DNA of 64,000 nucleotides from positions 372,001 to 436,000 of the forward strand of contig JBBAAO010000001.1 in the NCBI GenBank assembly GCA_041658205.1, in the 5' to 3' direction. Positions within the stretch are counted from its first letter, which is position 1; every line of letters starts with the position of its first letter. The stretch comes from Bacteroidota bacterium. GTDB lineage: Bacteria; Bacteroidota; Ignavibacteria; UBA10030; UBA8401. Made by a program: the position numbers and the translations under genes. The notes beneath the pieces were generated by a model. The model was not told the DNA's origin and ran no database searches. It worked only from the letters and a program-made list of their open reading frames with translations. This document shows positions 1 through 11,600 of the stretch, one piece after another.

Positions 1-2
1 TT

Positions 3-941
3 CATCAATGCCAGCATCCGGGGATGAAGAACATCGCCTCCGATATCTTAGCAGAGGTGAAGCGGGGGAATCCGTTTTACAAAGGATTAGCGAAACATCC
101 AAAAACGTTTGATAGTCTCTTCATCACAACGGCTGAAGTCGGTGAAGAGAGCGGGAAATTGAGTGAAGTATTAGCAGATTTGGCAAAGTATCTTGAAAGA
201 GTGGTAGAGTTTCAGAAAAAGATTCAGCAAGCGTTAATGTATCCGGCGCTGGTTATTCTCGTAGCTATTTCCGCCATTCTGTTTTTGCTCCTCTTTATTG
301 TCCCTTCATTTGAAGAGATGTTTAAGAATTTTCAGGTCCAACCCCCTCTCATAACTCAAATTATTGTTGCTCTCTCCAATTTCCTGACAGAGAATATTTT
401 TACCATCATTATCCTTGGTATCGTCAGTGTTTTAACCTTGGTTTGGTTCGGAGGAAATGATACGGTAAAGAAGAAAGCTCAGTCCTTAAGTTTTTCGCTT
501 CCGTACATCAAGAAGATATTATTGCTCATCACTGTGGCAAGATTTTGTAGAACGCTTGGGACTTTATTGCAAGCGCAGGTTTCATTGATGGACTCATTAA
601 AAATTACGGAGAGAATATTTACCAACGAAAAAGTGAAATCGGAAATTCAAAGTATCACAAAAAAGATACGGTTGGGAAAAAACATTTCATCGTCTGTTGT
701 GAGTTCTTCACTATTTCCGCCAATGGTATCACAAATGATAGCAGTAGGAGAGGAGACAAGCGATCTTGATAAAATGCTCCTCCACGTTGCAGAATATTAT
801 GAAAAAGAAATGGAACGAATTGTCGATACCATCTCAACGCTTCTTGAACCGATCATTATCCTAATTTTAGGTGTGTTTGTGGGAGGGATATTGATTGCAA
901 TGTACCTGCCAATGTTTGAGATTATGAATGTGGTGAACTGA
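3..941 (+). CDS. pilC: Type IV pilus / type II secretion inner-membrane platform protein PilC/GspF (5'-truncated by window)
   Basis: The reading frame is open to the first base of the window, so the start codon is not visible and about 310 of the usual ~400 residues are seen. The T2SSF family pattern is clear: AEVGEESGKLSEVL followed by a hydrophobic segment (YPALVILVAISAILFLLLF), then a second half-domain with VGEETSDLDKML and a C-terminal hydrophobic segment ending near MYLPMF. The protein is the inner-membrane platform that couples the cytoplasmic ATPase to pseudopilus or pilus assembly. Its partner ATPase (PilB/GspE) is not adjacent but lies at 17463-18950, so the locus is split. It could equally be named GspF; the family assignment is firm, the choice between pilus and secretion system is not. 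Confidence 0.93.
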   Translation, partial: HQCQHPGMKNIASDILAEVKRGNPFYKGLAKHPKTFDSLFITTAEVGEESGKLSEVLADLAKYLERVVEFQKKIQQALMYPALVILVAISAILFLLLFIVPSFEEMFKNFQVQPPLITQIIVALSNFLTENIFTIIILGIVSVLTLVWFGGNDTVKKKAQSLSFSLPYIKKILLLITVARFCRTLGTLLQAQVSLMDSLKITERIFTNEKVKSEIQSITKKIRLGKNISSSVVSSSLFPPMVSQMIAVGEETSDLDKMLLHVAEYYEKEMERIVDTISTLLEPIIILILGVFVGGILIAMYLPMFEIMNVVN

Positions 942-999
942 TCTGTGAATACATTAAATCTCAACACCGTAACACATAAAACAAGTAATTCTGCACGCT

Positions 1000-3870
1000 A
1001 TGTTGATTAACGTCAAAAAATATTTCTTGCTCTGTGTGCTTGCGATATCAAGCCAAACATCGTTTGGACAAGTTGGAAATTATCTTGAAGAATGGCGTTG
1101 GGTGCATTTCACAAAAGAGGATGGACTTCCTTCAAATATTATTTTTGATGTTGTCGAATCTTCCGACGGCGGTGTATGGGCATCAACCTTATCCGGTATT
1201 GCATGGTATGATGGTTTTCGTTGGAACAAAATTGATTCGGCGATGGGGCTGCCGGAAGTACAGCCACAGAAAATGTGTATTAACAGTTCCGGAATGTTAT
1301 CCGTCGTTATCAATGGAAAGATCTATGTCGGGAATAAAAATGGATTTCAGAAGATCGATATCCCTGAAGATATTGCGATAATGGATTCGCGTATCTTTGC
1401 GGCAAACTATCGAAGTGATTCATTAATGATTATTCAAACGACAATAAAAATATCGGAAACATATTTTTATTCTCACGGAGGAGTTAGTAAATCCCACGCA
1501 AAAACCCCTACACCGGTGACTGGCTTATGGTGCACAAAAAGCGGACGAATCATCATCAATTCTCACAATGGATTGTTTTATTGGAGTGAAAACAGCTGGA
1601 AAAATATTTGGGATTACGAGACAACTCACGAGAGATTTATCCGTTCTGTTGTTGAAAATGAGTCGGGATACGGAGCCATTACTATTGATTCCCCTAAAGA
1701 AGAAATTGGCGTATGGCAATATCAAAATAGGAAAAGATATTACCAACATTCTTCGCAAATATACCAGCCGGTCCGAACGATTGATATATCGAATGATGGT
1801 AATATCTTTGCGGTGTTTGAATCGGGAGATGTAAAAGAAAAAGGAAAAAATGATTGGATGCAGATTACACCGGTTCCAAAACAGCTTACCGGTGTTTTAT
1901 TTGTCAAATATCGTTCCAATAACGATCTCTGGGTAGGGACGGATCATGGATTATTCTTACACCGCACCACTGGCTCTCCGTGGACAATGTTGCGTCACAA
2001 GGATCCTGATTCCCGAAATATTGTGATGGAAATATTTAAGGATCGTAAGAATACCATTTGGATTGGGACGGCGAATGGACTTGAAATTCGTGAACCTGGA
2101 ATGCCCGTACGATACATTTCTCACATCCAATCAAAACCACTCGGACTTATTACCGGTATTAATGAGGATGAACAAGGGGTATGGATTTCCAGTGGGGCAA
2201 ATTTTGAAGGAGCATATTGCTTTAATGGGAAGTTCTGGAAGCATTACGGAAGAGCTGAAGGATTACATGCGCAACGAGTTCATAAAATCAGAAAAGATTC
2301 CAAAGGGAGATTATGGTTTTTAGGTTTAGGTGCTACGGAGAAGGATAAAGATCCCGGTGCTTTTGTTTATGAAAAAGGAAAATTTAAAAATATAAACGTC
2401 GATAATGGGTTGCTTCATAATCGTGTCTACTCATTTGCCGAAACGAAATCTGGATCGCTTTGGTTTGGAACGTCGAATGGTCTCAGTAAATATGATAACG
2501 GTACATGGAAATATTGGAAAACACCCTCCGAAAGATTTTACGTATTAGAAATTGATAAACAGGATAGAGTCTGGTTCTCAAACTTCAATTCAAAAATAGG
2601 GTTTATAGACGGTAATGATTCAATGCAGTTTGTATGGAATGTGAATGAAGAAAATTATTACAGCCAAAAGGTGTGGGATATTCAAAGTGACGAAAACGAT
2701 GTTCTCTGGGTCGCAACAACAAAGGGTTTATTTAGTTATCAAGACTCTATATGGACACACCTCAATGCTGATGCCGGTGCGAGTTTAAGGGAGTTAAGAG
2801 TTGTGCTTCCAATAAAAGACAAAGTGTGGGTCGGCGGACATGGATCTGGAATAGGAGTTCTTGACAGATCGTTAACGAATATTCCTCTTGAAATACATAT
2901 ACGAAAGCCAATAAATGAGGAATCCCATACACATTTTGAATGGTCAGTGGCGGCGCATTGGGGTTTAATAATATCCCAGGATATTGAAACTAGGTATTGT
3001 ATCACTGGAAAAGGATGGTCTCAATGGACTAAAGATAGAAAATTGTCCATTGCAAATTCCCTGTTTGGTCGTCTTACATTGAAAGTGCAAGCAAAACATC
3101 CATATAGTTCGGAAGTTCAAAGTGAAGAAGTAATCTCATATTATATCCAGCCCCCATTTTATTTGTCCCCAGCGTTCATTTCAGTCAATGGAGCTGTACT
3201 CGTTGTGATATTGACGTTGGTGTTAAGGAATGAGCGGCAAAAAAAGATCTATGAATTAAAGGTGCAAAGAAATAGCGAAAGAATATCGAGCGATCTTCAC
3301 GATGAAATTGGGAGCAATCTTGGAACTATTGCGCTACTCAGTCAACGACTCTTTCATGATAAAAATCTGACCCGAACAGCGAAAAATGATCTTTCGTTGA
3401 TCACCAAAACCTCCCTTGAAACGGCTAATTATTTGCAAGACATCGTATGGTACACAGACCCGAAACACGATACTTCGGACAATCTTGTCTATCACTTAAA
3501 AGAAATAGCAGAAGTAATGTTGAAAGGAAAAAAAATATATTTGCATATTTCTGGCGATGCCAAGGATTTAGATTCAAGAATTGTTATTCGTCGGAACATC
3601 TATCTTATTTTTAAGGAAATTCTACATAATATTATTAAGCATTCAAATGCAACAACGGTCGAAATTATCTTTTTTAAAAATATCGACTCTTTTGGAATTG
3701 ATATAAGGGAGGATGGCGTTGGGTTTGATATAACAAAAATAAAAAGGGGAAATGGCCTTAATAATATTGAACTTCGAGCGAAAGAAGTAGGGGGAGAAAT
3801 TATTATTCACAGTATTCCTGAAATAGGAACAAGCATTTCGGTCACATTTAAAAATCACGTGAATACGTGA
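1000..3870 (+). CDS. Sensor histidine kinase with two-component propeller and Y_Y_Y sensor domain
   Basis: The 956-aa protein begins with a signal peptide (about residues 1-24). Repeated W-(I/V/F)-G-T-x-x-G-L motifs, for example WIGTANGLEI and WFGTSNGLSK, mark a periplasmic reg_prop beta-propeller to about residue 640, followed by a Y_Y_Y-like domain. One membrane segment lies near residues 723-742. The cytoplasmic part has an H-box (DLHDEIGSNL, His about 767) of the HisKA_3/NarX class and a GHKL ATPase domain with NGLNNIELRAKEVGGE. It should autophosphorylate on that His and pass phosphate to the response regulator 49 bp downstream. The propeller suggests sensing of an extracellular polymer or glycan, which is inference. 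Its last codons and stop lie within the palindrome TCACGTGAATACGTGA, which recurs upstream of the three Rhs units. Confidence 0.92.
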   Translation: MLINVKKYFLLCVLAISSQTSFGQVGNYLEEWRWVHFTKEDGLPSNIIFDVVESSDGGVWASTLSGIAWYDGFRWNKIDSAMGLPEVQPQKMCINSSGMLSVVINGKIYVGNKNGFQKIDIPEDIAIMDSRIFAANYRSDSLMIIQTTIKISETYFYSHGGVSKSHAKTPTPVTGLWCTKSGRIIINSHNGLFYWSENSWKNIWDYETTHERFIRSVVENESGYGAITIDSPKEEIGVWQYQNRKRYYQHSSQIYQPVRTIDISNDGNIFAVFESGDVKEKGKNDWMQITPVPKQLTGVLFVKYRSNNDLWVGTDHGLFLHRTTGSPWTMLRHKDPDSRNIVMEIFKDRKNTIWIGTANGLEIREPGMPVRYISHIQSKPLGLITGINEDEQGVWISSGANFEGAYCFNGKFWKHYGRAEGLHAQRVHKIRKDSKGRLWFLGLGATEKDKDPGAFVYEKGKFKNINVDNGLLHNRVYSFAETKSGSLWFGTSNGLSKYDNGTWKYWKTPSERFYVLEIDKQDRVWFSNFNSKIGFIDGNDSMQFVWNVNEENYYSQKVWDIQSDENDVLWVATTKGLFSYQDSIWTHLNADAGASLRELRVVLPIKDKVWVGGHGSGIGVLDRSLTNIPLEIHIRKPINEESHTHFEWSVAAHWGLIISQDIETRYCITGKGWSQWTKDRKLSIANSLFGRLTLKVQAKHPYSSEVQSEEVISYYIQPPFYLSPAFISVNGAVLVVILTLVLRNERQKKIYELKVQRNSERISSDLHDEIGSNLGTIALLSQRLFHDKNLTRTAKNDLSLITKTSLETANYLQDIVWYTDPKHDTSDNLVYHLKEIAEVMLKGKKIYLHISGDAKDLDSRIVIRRNIYLIFKEILHNIIKHSNATTVEIIFFKNIDSFGIDIREDGVGFDITKIKRGNGLNNIELRAKEVGGEIIIHSIPEIGTSISVTFKNHVNT
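3855..3870. promoter_or_regulatory. Palindromic element copy 1 (TCACGT-N4-ACGTGA), overlapping the kinase stop codon
   Basis: The sequence TCACGTGAATACGTGA has perfect 6-bp inverted arms. It encodes the last residues and stop codon of the sensor kinase and sits 50-65 bp before the GTG of the response regulator. The copy at 19028 is its exact reverse complement. The placement suggests autoregulation of the regulator gene, but binding is inferred. Confidence 0.6.
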
Positions 3871-3919
3871 CAGTACCAGATTAAACAATTATTTATATTG
3901 TTGAAAAAATGGAATTCTA

Positions 3920-4588
3920 GTGGCCGCCCCCAAAAAACAAAAATCAAAACAACAGCAGCGCAATCCAATTACCGTGTGGATTGTGGAAGACAATACTCTT
4001 TATCGAAATACTATTTCAAAACTCATCAATAAAACAAGAGGTATGAAATGTACAGAGGTATTTCCTAACTGTGAATCAGCGTTAGAAAGTATCACCAAAA
4101 AAAATGCTCCAAAAGTTTGTTTAATGGATATTAATTTACCGGGCATGAACGGTGTAGAGGGCACATCTAAATTCAAGGCTTTAAATTATGGCATTGAAAT
4201 AATTATGATTACTGTTTTAAGTGATAATGGTCATGTTTATGATGCACTCTGTGCAGGTGCGTCTGGATATTTATTAAAAGCCTCAACAGAAGAAACGATC
4301 ATCCAATCGATAAAAGATGTTGTCCGCGGAGGGTCTCCTATGAATCCTTCCATCGCTAAAAAAGTTGTTACTGCATTTACTCACCTACGAAAACCTTCGC
4401 AAGATTTAGAGTTATCTGGTCGTGAGAGAGAAATACTTGAACTGATGAGTCAAGGATTAACGAATAACCAGATATCTGAAACGGTCTATTTAAGCCCCCA
4501 TACCATTGATTCATACATCAGGCGAATTTATGAAAAACTGCAAGTGCACACTCGCTCTGGTGCAATTTCAAAAATGATGCTGAGATAG
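3920..4588 (+). CDS. NarL/FixJ-type response regulator (receiver + LuxR helix-turn-helix)
   Basis: The 222-aa protein has an N-terminal receiver domain with the acidic pair VEDN, the phosphoacceptor in CLMDINLPGMNG, the conserved T in MITVLS and the K in YLLKAS. A LuxR-type HTH lies at about residues 155-220 (LSGREREILELMSQGLTNNQISETVYLSPHT is the family core). The start is GTG at 3920; the nearby ATG at 3909 runs into a stop after three codons, so GTG is preferred. It pairs with the kinase immediately upstream. NarL-family regulators bind short inverted repeats, which fits the four palindromes at 3855, 4708, 19028 and 29101; that link is inferred from position only. A Lys/Gln-rich N-terminal tail of about 15 residues precedes the receiver domain. 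Confidence 0.92.
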   Translation: MAAPKKQKSKQQQRNPITVWIVEDNTLYRNTISKLINKTRGMKCTEVFPNCESALESITKKNAPKVCLMDINLPGMNGVEGTSKFKALNYGIEIIMITVLSDNGHVYDALCAGASGYLLKASTEETIIQSIKDVVRGGSPMNPSIAKKVVTAFTHLRKPSQDLELSGREREILELMSQGLTNNQISETVYLSPHTIDSYIRRIYEKLQVHTRSGAISKMMLR

Positions 4589-4680
4589 CACTCTTTTGAA
4601 AGAATGTAGCATTACTCATTTCGATGTATTAAGCTGGTCACTCCTGTAGCATAATCCCAATAAGTAAAAGAAATTAAAAA

Positions 4681-4745
4681 GCAAGCATAAAGCGTTGACA
4701 TTTAAAATCACGTGTTTACGTTACATCGTAATATTCAATTTCAAA
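4681..4745 (+). promoter_or_regulatory. Palindromic element copy 2 upstream of the first Rhs unit
   Basis: The 16-mer TCACGTGTTTACGTTA (4708-4723) is preceded 27 bp upstream by GCAAGCATAAAG, matching GCAAGTA at the same relative place in the 19 kb and 29 kb copies. It lies 160 bp before the start at 4868. One arm has a single mismatch. The 279-bp gap 4589-4867 holds no gene I can support. Confidence 0.55.
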
Positions 4746-4867
4746 TTAAATTAACGACAGTAAGATAAATTTTAGAGGCAATAATGAATTTACGTCCAAA
4801 GACTAGACATTCTTATATCTCTTAAATGTATAAATTCAAAAACTAACTAATTATTAAAGGGTGTCAC

Positions 4868-5611
4868 ATGAAATACATCAAAATATTAATGTTGACGATT
4901 GTGATGTTGCATCAAAACAATATATCTCAGTCGATTAAGCCTCTTCTGCTGCCGACAACACTTACCGAAAAAAATATTGTTCAAATATTGAAACAAGCAA
5001 AGCACGGAGAGTATAATAACTTCGAAATGATTAGAAAAATAGCAGAAAGAAAAAATGATGTTATTCCAATATTAAGCAGGATATTGAAATACAAAGAACC
5101 CATAGTCATTAAGATAGACAGTATTCCTGTAGAAAATGATTCAGTGCACACTTTAATTTCATTAAAACTTTATTCGATTTATATACTCGAAGTAATTGGC
5201 ACGCCCGATGTGTTAAACATCCTTTCTCAATCGATCTCTTTTCAGCAGGATGATAACGTTAGAGGTGCAATCGTGAATGTATTTGCTCATAGTTATTATG
5301 AGAGGACAATTGTAGCCCAGCCAAAAACTTTGCCAAATAAAGAAACAATAAAATTATTATTACAATTTGCTGATGATACATCTATGGTCGAACGATTTCA
5401 AAAGAGTATCGGTAAAATAGCACGGGAAGGTTTGCTCCGATGGACAGAAAAAGATCTCGGTGCCGTTGTAAACGGAAAACCGATTATTATTAAAATAGGA
5501 ACAAACAAAATTGAAATGACACCTAAGCAATATAGAGACTGGTGGTGGAAAACTTACCATTCAAAATTGACATGGAATAGCGAAAAGAATTTATTTTATA
5601 TAAAACATTAA
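4868..5611 (+). CDS. Exported hypothetical protein preceding the first Rhs gene
   Basis: This 247-aa protein starts with a signal peptide (MKYIKILMLTIVMLHQNNIS). The middle is alpha-helical with repeated leucine/isoleucine patterns (NIVQILKQAKHGEYNN, VIPILSRILKYKEP, NILSQSISFQQDDNVRGAIV) that resemble HEAT-like helical repeats, and the C-terminus carries a Trp-rich stretch (YRDWWWKTYHSKLTW). I recognise no specific family. It is the first gene after a copy of the palindromic element and lies 31 bp upstream of the signal-peptide ATG of the 2-kb-residue Rhs gene, so the two are probably co-transcribed. It may assist export, folding or attachment of the Rhs protein, but the sequence alone does not show this. 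Confidence 0.8.
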   Translation: MKYIKILMLTIVMLHQNNISQSIKPLLLPTTLTEKNIVQILKQAKHGEYNNFEMIRKIAERKNDVIPILSRILKYKEPIVIKIDSIPVENDSVHTLISLKLYSIYILEVIGTPDVLNILSQSISFQQDDNVRGAIVNVFAHSYYERTIVAQPKTLPNKETIKLLLQFADDTSMVERFQKSIGKIAREGLLRWTEKDLGAVVNGKPIIIKIGTNKIEMTPKQYRDWWWKTYHSKLTWNSEKNLFYIKH

Positions 5612-5642
5612 AATATTTACTCCACCACTAATGGATAATATC

Positions 5643-8600
5643 ATGAAAAATATTAAAGCATCAATACTCAGTATCACTTTGTTGATAGTAGGTGTGACAA
5701 TTACAAGTCATTCACAAACCTTACAATACAAATTTGCAGGTTCACAAAATGATAATATGAAATCTCCTAACTATGAAGTTTTTAATTTCAAAGAAGTCCT
5801 ATCAACCGAAGGAGCTTCATACACAGGCGATTTAAGCCTCACAATACCGATTATGACTATTCCAGGTAGAAATGGTCATGATTTCCCACTGATCTTAAAT
5901 TACAATAGTAATGTTACCCAAAGACAAAAAGCAAGTTGGGTTGGATTGGGTTGGAGTTTAGATTTTGGTCATGTAGACCGACAGGTTTATGGTCGTCCTG
6001 ATGATGATGCTATTGGGTATGGTAATAATGACCGTGTTAGTCAAAATAGTAGATTAATGGGTAATCAACCTGCACTCAATAGTGAAAATGTAGATGTGGT
6101 TGATTCATATTCAATATCGATGGATGGGAATTCATTTGAAATATTGCCATTCCCAGTTGATGAAACAGGGAATCCTTCCAATGCTTTGTTTTTGCCGTTA
6201 TCTTGGAAGCCATTGCAAATCACCTCAACCATGAGTTCTAGGATAACAAGTTTTGACGCAACCAAAGATGACGGAACTAAATATTATTTTGGTAAGAATC
6301 CAGATATCCCAAATAGCAATGAGTTTGATGAAGCAAAGGTAACAGGGATGGCAGGATCTCAACAAACTGATTACTTTGTATATCGTTGGAACTTAGCTAA
6401 AATTCTCTATACCGACGGAGCATTTACGACCATCAAATATACTCAAGCGAATTTGGATCAGCATATTTCAAGAAATTATGAGAGTGTTTATATGGATAGA
6501 GGGAACACCTATAATTACACTAATGAGAACAGCAATTTTTTTGGTTCACCGAATTCATCAGCTTCAAGTTATTTAGGATCAGTAGGTTTCCAATATTCAA
6601 TACCTTGTACTGTCGAGACAGAAACTCACTACGCTGTTATCGAAACAGAACAACTTACCACCGCCGACAGATATTTTAAGCTAAAGCAAATCGTCCTATA
6701 CAGTAAAATTGATGGCTCTGAAGTAAAAAGGGTAATATTTGGATATGCATCTGTAGATAATAACAACTCAGGAATGAATGCTGATTGGGTTAGCGGGCAG
6801 AAGTTAAAAGACAATCAACTTACATTACTGTCGATAACTACACAAGTTGGTGCAGTTCCAGCGGAAGACTACAGCAATGTGCTTCCTTCATATCGATTTC
6901 AATATGTTAAAAATCCTTTCATAGATATAGCTCAAATCGTTAATAATCCAGCTGGAGATTTTCCGGGGTTTTATACAAATGAGCAAGATGGTATGGCAGT
7001 TGATGCGTGGAAATTAAAACAAATACATTACCCCAGTGGATTAAATGTTAATTATTCGTATGAACCATTCAATCCTGCATATGATCCACAGGGTAATGCC
7101 TTTTCTAGTGAATCTCTGCCTCAAGGATTTCCATGGTATCCGAGGGCACGTGTGAAAACAAAAACTATCCAAGATAATGTCACTGGTTCGAAAACATTTA
7201 CTTACAACTATCCAGGTGCGCACTTTGATACTCCGAGCCATCCATTGCCAATGAATTACACTGTGAAATGGAACGGTAGCAATAGAGATTATAATGATTC
7301 CAAACGTAGTATCTATTTCAGTGGGTGTTCTATTGGGCATGAATATGTAGATGTTGTCTTTCCAGATGGTACGAGTAAAAAGCGGATTTATTATAGTTCA
7401 AGCATAAATAGTACATATAGGGATGGTTTTACCGCAATTATGAGTCAACCAAATATTTTGATAACTTCGAGGATAGGTATAAGAGGTCTTGTTCTAAAAG
7501 AAGAATCATATAAGAATACAAATACTCTCTATTCGACTATCACAAACACATACAACATTAAGCCCCTTAAAAGTTTCTTAGATCGATATACATATGGTGC
7601 GGATTTTTCGGGATATCAACATAACCAAACCGTTCAATATCAATCTCTTTGGCCTCAATTAATTAAAACAGAAAAGTTAGAGGATGGAGTAACTTCAACA
7701 ACAGACTATGAATATTATAAAGCATTTACAGAATCGACTATACCTGGAGAACATCCTGCTAATGGGCAAATAAAATCAAAGAAAGAGTGGAATAGTTTAT
7801 GGTATAAACTAACAACGTATGTTTATGCTTGTTCAGTATATCAAGGAATGAGTGATGCAACTATGTATTCGCAGCCGTATTCTGTTTCAATTCATCAAGG
7901 AGTGGACAAAAAAAGTGAGCAATTGACAGAGTGGAATTCGACCTTCACATCATCATCTGGAAAATGGAAACCTTCACTCGAAAAGATATGGACTGATGCT
8001 TCAAATTATACCACAATTCGCTCTTTTAATGATTATGATAATTATGGAAATCTAAAGCAAGAAACAGATGCCAACGGAAACGTAACAAAGTATTATTATG
8101 GTGATAATACTAATCCATTGGGATCTGGAACAACATTAAAAAATGCGTTTGTCACAGCAATTGAAAAAGTAATAAGTCCAAGTAATTTAATTGCTCAATT
8201 TAAATATGATTTTAGGGGAAATATTACTGACCAAACTGATGAAAATAATAATACATTTCGCTATGAATATGACATATTTGGTCGATTAAAAAATACGTTT
8301 GGTCCAACATACCCATCCCAAAAATTATCCGATTACTCTTATACGTTGGCGGGAGATAACTATAGTCTTTCCTATGTCAATAAAATTAACCAAAAAAAAT
8401 ACAGGGACATAAACAGTGTAAACCCCATCACAAGCGATCAGTACTACGATGGTTTGGGATTGGAACTACAGACTCAATTATACCTAGGGTCGGATAAAAT
8501 AGTGACTCATAAGGTATATGATTCGTTTGGGAGAATTTCAAAAGAATACAAACCATATCAACAGAGTGCCAACTCTTTCGTTTCAGATGCAAATGTTTTA

Positions 8601-11600
8601 ACGAATGCTAATTCATACTATAATTCAAATGTCTATTTCGAAGGATTTCAAGATTCTTATCCGTATTCTGAATATAGCTATGACGAAATTGGTACCCGGC
8701 CAGTGAATATCAAGTACCCAGGTATCGAATTTAGATCAAATAATCATTTTACAAGATTTGAATATGGCTCAAATACGAATAATCCTTCGGTTGAAGTTCC
8801 AGGATATAGTGCCAACACGTTATTTAAAACAACAACGTATAATGAAAATCAAATTCCTAAACTCTCTTATAGTGACATTCACGGTAATGTCATTCAATCA
8901 ATAGATGATCCCAATGGATTAAAGTATAAGACTACGTTTGAATATGATGCCAATGGAAATATATTAAAGACAACTCCTCCAAGAGGCGAAACAAATTCAC
9001 TGCATGCAACCACGTATACATATAATGCCCAAAACCAACTAATACTTAAAAAAACGCCCGATGCTGGATCTGTTCAATATCTTTATGATAAAAATGGAAA
9101 TCTCCGTTTAATGAAAGATTCAAATCATACAGGAGCTGCAAATTATGTCTATGAAAACGGTGTTATCTCAGTTCCATCAACAACACCAGGGTCATTTTCA
9201 TTGACAATGCCTGGTAGAGTAACAATATCGACTGGAGTGTATGATATGTATAGTGATGAATATATCATTGTCAACATCAGAAGAAACAATGCAATTGTAG
9301 CAACTGCCACTTCCGATTATTGGTACTGGACTTCGAGTACATTTTCGCTTCCAAAAGGTGATTATACATATGAAGTAACTTCATATGGCTATTACGGGGA
9401 GTTTGAATACACGATTGAATGCAGTGAGAACTTAGAATTTGTGTATTATAAATATGACGAACTAAATAGAGTAAAAGAAGTTGGCGAATATGAATCAAGC
9501 AATATCGCAAATTTCACTCAATCAAATGCAAATTATGGACCCTTCCCGACGAATCATTATTTTGTAAATCGCTCATTTACATATGACGTTGCGAGTACAA
9601 ATCCACTCGCCGGATCGCAGCGAAATCTCAAAGGGAGACTATCGTCAGAGAGATCGTATACACTTGGCAGTTTATCACTCGAAACAATCTATTCATATGA
9701 TGAGTTGGGTCGTGTGGAATATATGATTCAAGACGGATTAGGTTGGTACGCCAAAAAAATTAGTTATGAGTATGATCTTCAGGGCAATGTCACACGGAAG
9801 ATCTATGAAGATTATATGTCCTCGACAAATATGCTTTATACGTGGTACGACTATGATGAAATTGGTAGAATGTTAAAAGTCTATACTTCCGTAACAGGAA
9901 ATCCAGCTGGAAAACATCAGGAAGCAGCGTATACATATTTTGCATCAGGTAAAGTAAAAAGAATGCAGTTAGAAAACGCTCAAGGTGTTGATTATCGGTA
10001 TTCAGAGCGTGATTGGCTTAAAGCAATAAATCATCAAAACCTAGGCGGATTGTATCAAGGTCAGCCTCAGGATCCAGGGAGAGATGGCTATGATTCTGGT
10101 TTACCAGTAGACAAATTAGGTATGATTTTTGGATATAATGTTCCTGGACACATTGGTGATCCAGGTTATCAAAATGCCGTTCCTCAATTTAATGGGAATA
10201 TTAGTTGGATGATATACAATATGTCCGGTGTAAACACCGGTGGCACCAGTTTAGTTGGCTATACATTTGCATATTATAATAACAATACATTTAAGGATGC
10301 AAATTTTGGAATATATACTTCAAGCTGGGTGAACTGGAATCCGTATGATATGATGTCTATGCTCTATGATTCTGGTGGGAGTAATATAAAGTACCTTCAA
10401 CGTAAGACCACGAGCGGTATGTTCTCCGATAAACTCACATACGAATACTACCCAAATACGAATAAGCTGAGACGAATAACCGACCAAATTAATCCCAGTT
10501 ATTTTACATATGATATTGATACTCAGCCGGCGGATAATTACACATATGACCATAACGGTAACATGTTGCAATCCACAGGAGATAATAATTCTTTCATTTA
10601 TTATGATATTTTTAATTTGCCAATTCGTATTTATCGATCAAACGGTGAAATTATCTATTACAGTTATGATACAAAAGGAAATAGAATTCGCAAATTACGT
10701 AGTGGAATAGATGAATATTATGTTAATGGTATTGATGGGAAGACAGAATTGGTCACAAGTTTGAATAGTTATACACCATTGTATAATCTAAATGGTAATG
10801 ATATGTTTGGCCAAATTAGAAGAAATTACTCGACATTGACCAGATATTATTATTTGAAAGACCAGCTCGGAAATATTCGAATGACAGTTAATTCCAGTGG
10901 GACTCCTGTTTCATGGGATGATTATTATCCATTTGGGGTTACGATGGACCAAAGAAGTGGTAGCGGATCAGCCGATACTCGGTATAAGTATACGACCAAA
11001 GAGCGGGATATAGAGACGGGATATGATTATTTTGGTGCAAGATATTATGACAGTAGAATCGGCAAATGGATGTCAGTGGATCCGTTGTTAGAGAAGTACC
11101 CTGAATTAAGCCCATATAATTATGCGGCGAATAATCCTATATCACTTTATGATCCAGATGGAAAAGGAATCAAGAGTTTCCTATCGGCTCTCTTAAAAGC
11201 AACAAATATAACAGTATCATATGGTGCTCAAGCACAATTTGAGCTTAAGGTTGCTAATGTAGGGGTAGGGGTAGGGGTTAATTTTTATAGCAACAATTAT
11301 GTTGAAGGAAACTTTATTGAAGGATTCAAAAGTAATGGAGAGCAAAAAAGTAATGGTGCAGAAATTGATCTCGCAATTTTTGGAGCAGGAACAGAAAAAA
11401 CATTGACCCCTGTGAAAACAGACCTGAACACATTTACCCAATCAAATTCTGTTACCGAAAGCTCTCATTTTACTGTTTTGGGAGTGACCTTCGAAAAGAA
11501 TGTTACTGAAACAAAAACCAAGAATATCTCAAGTCGCAAAGTTGAATCAAAGAAAAAAACAAAAAGCAGCCCTCCTGCCATTGAATTAAGCGTACCATTA

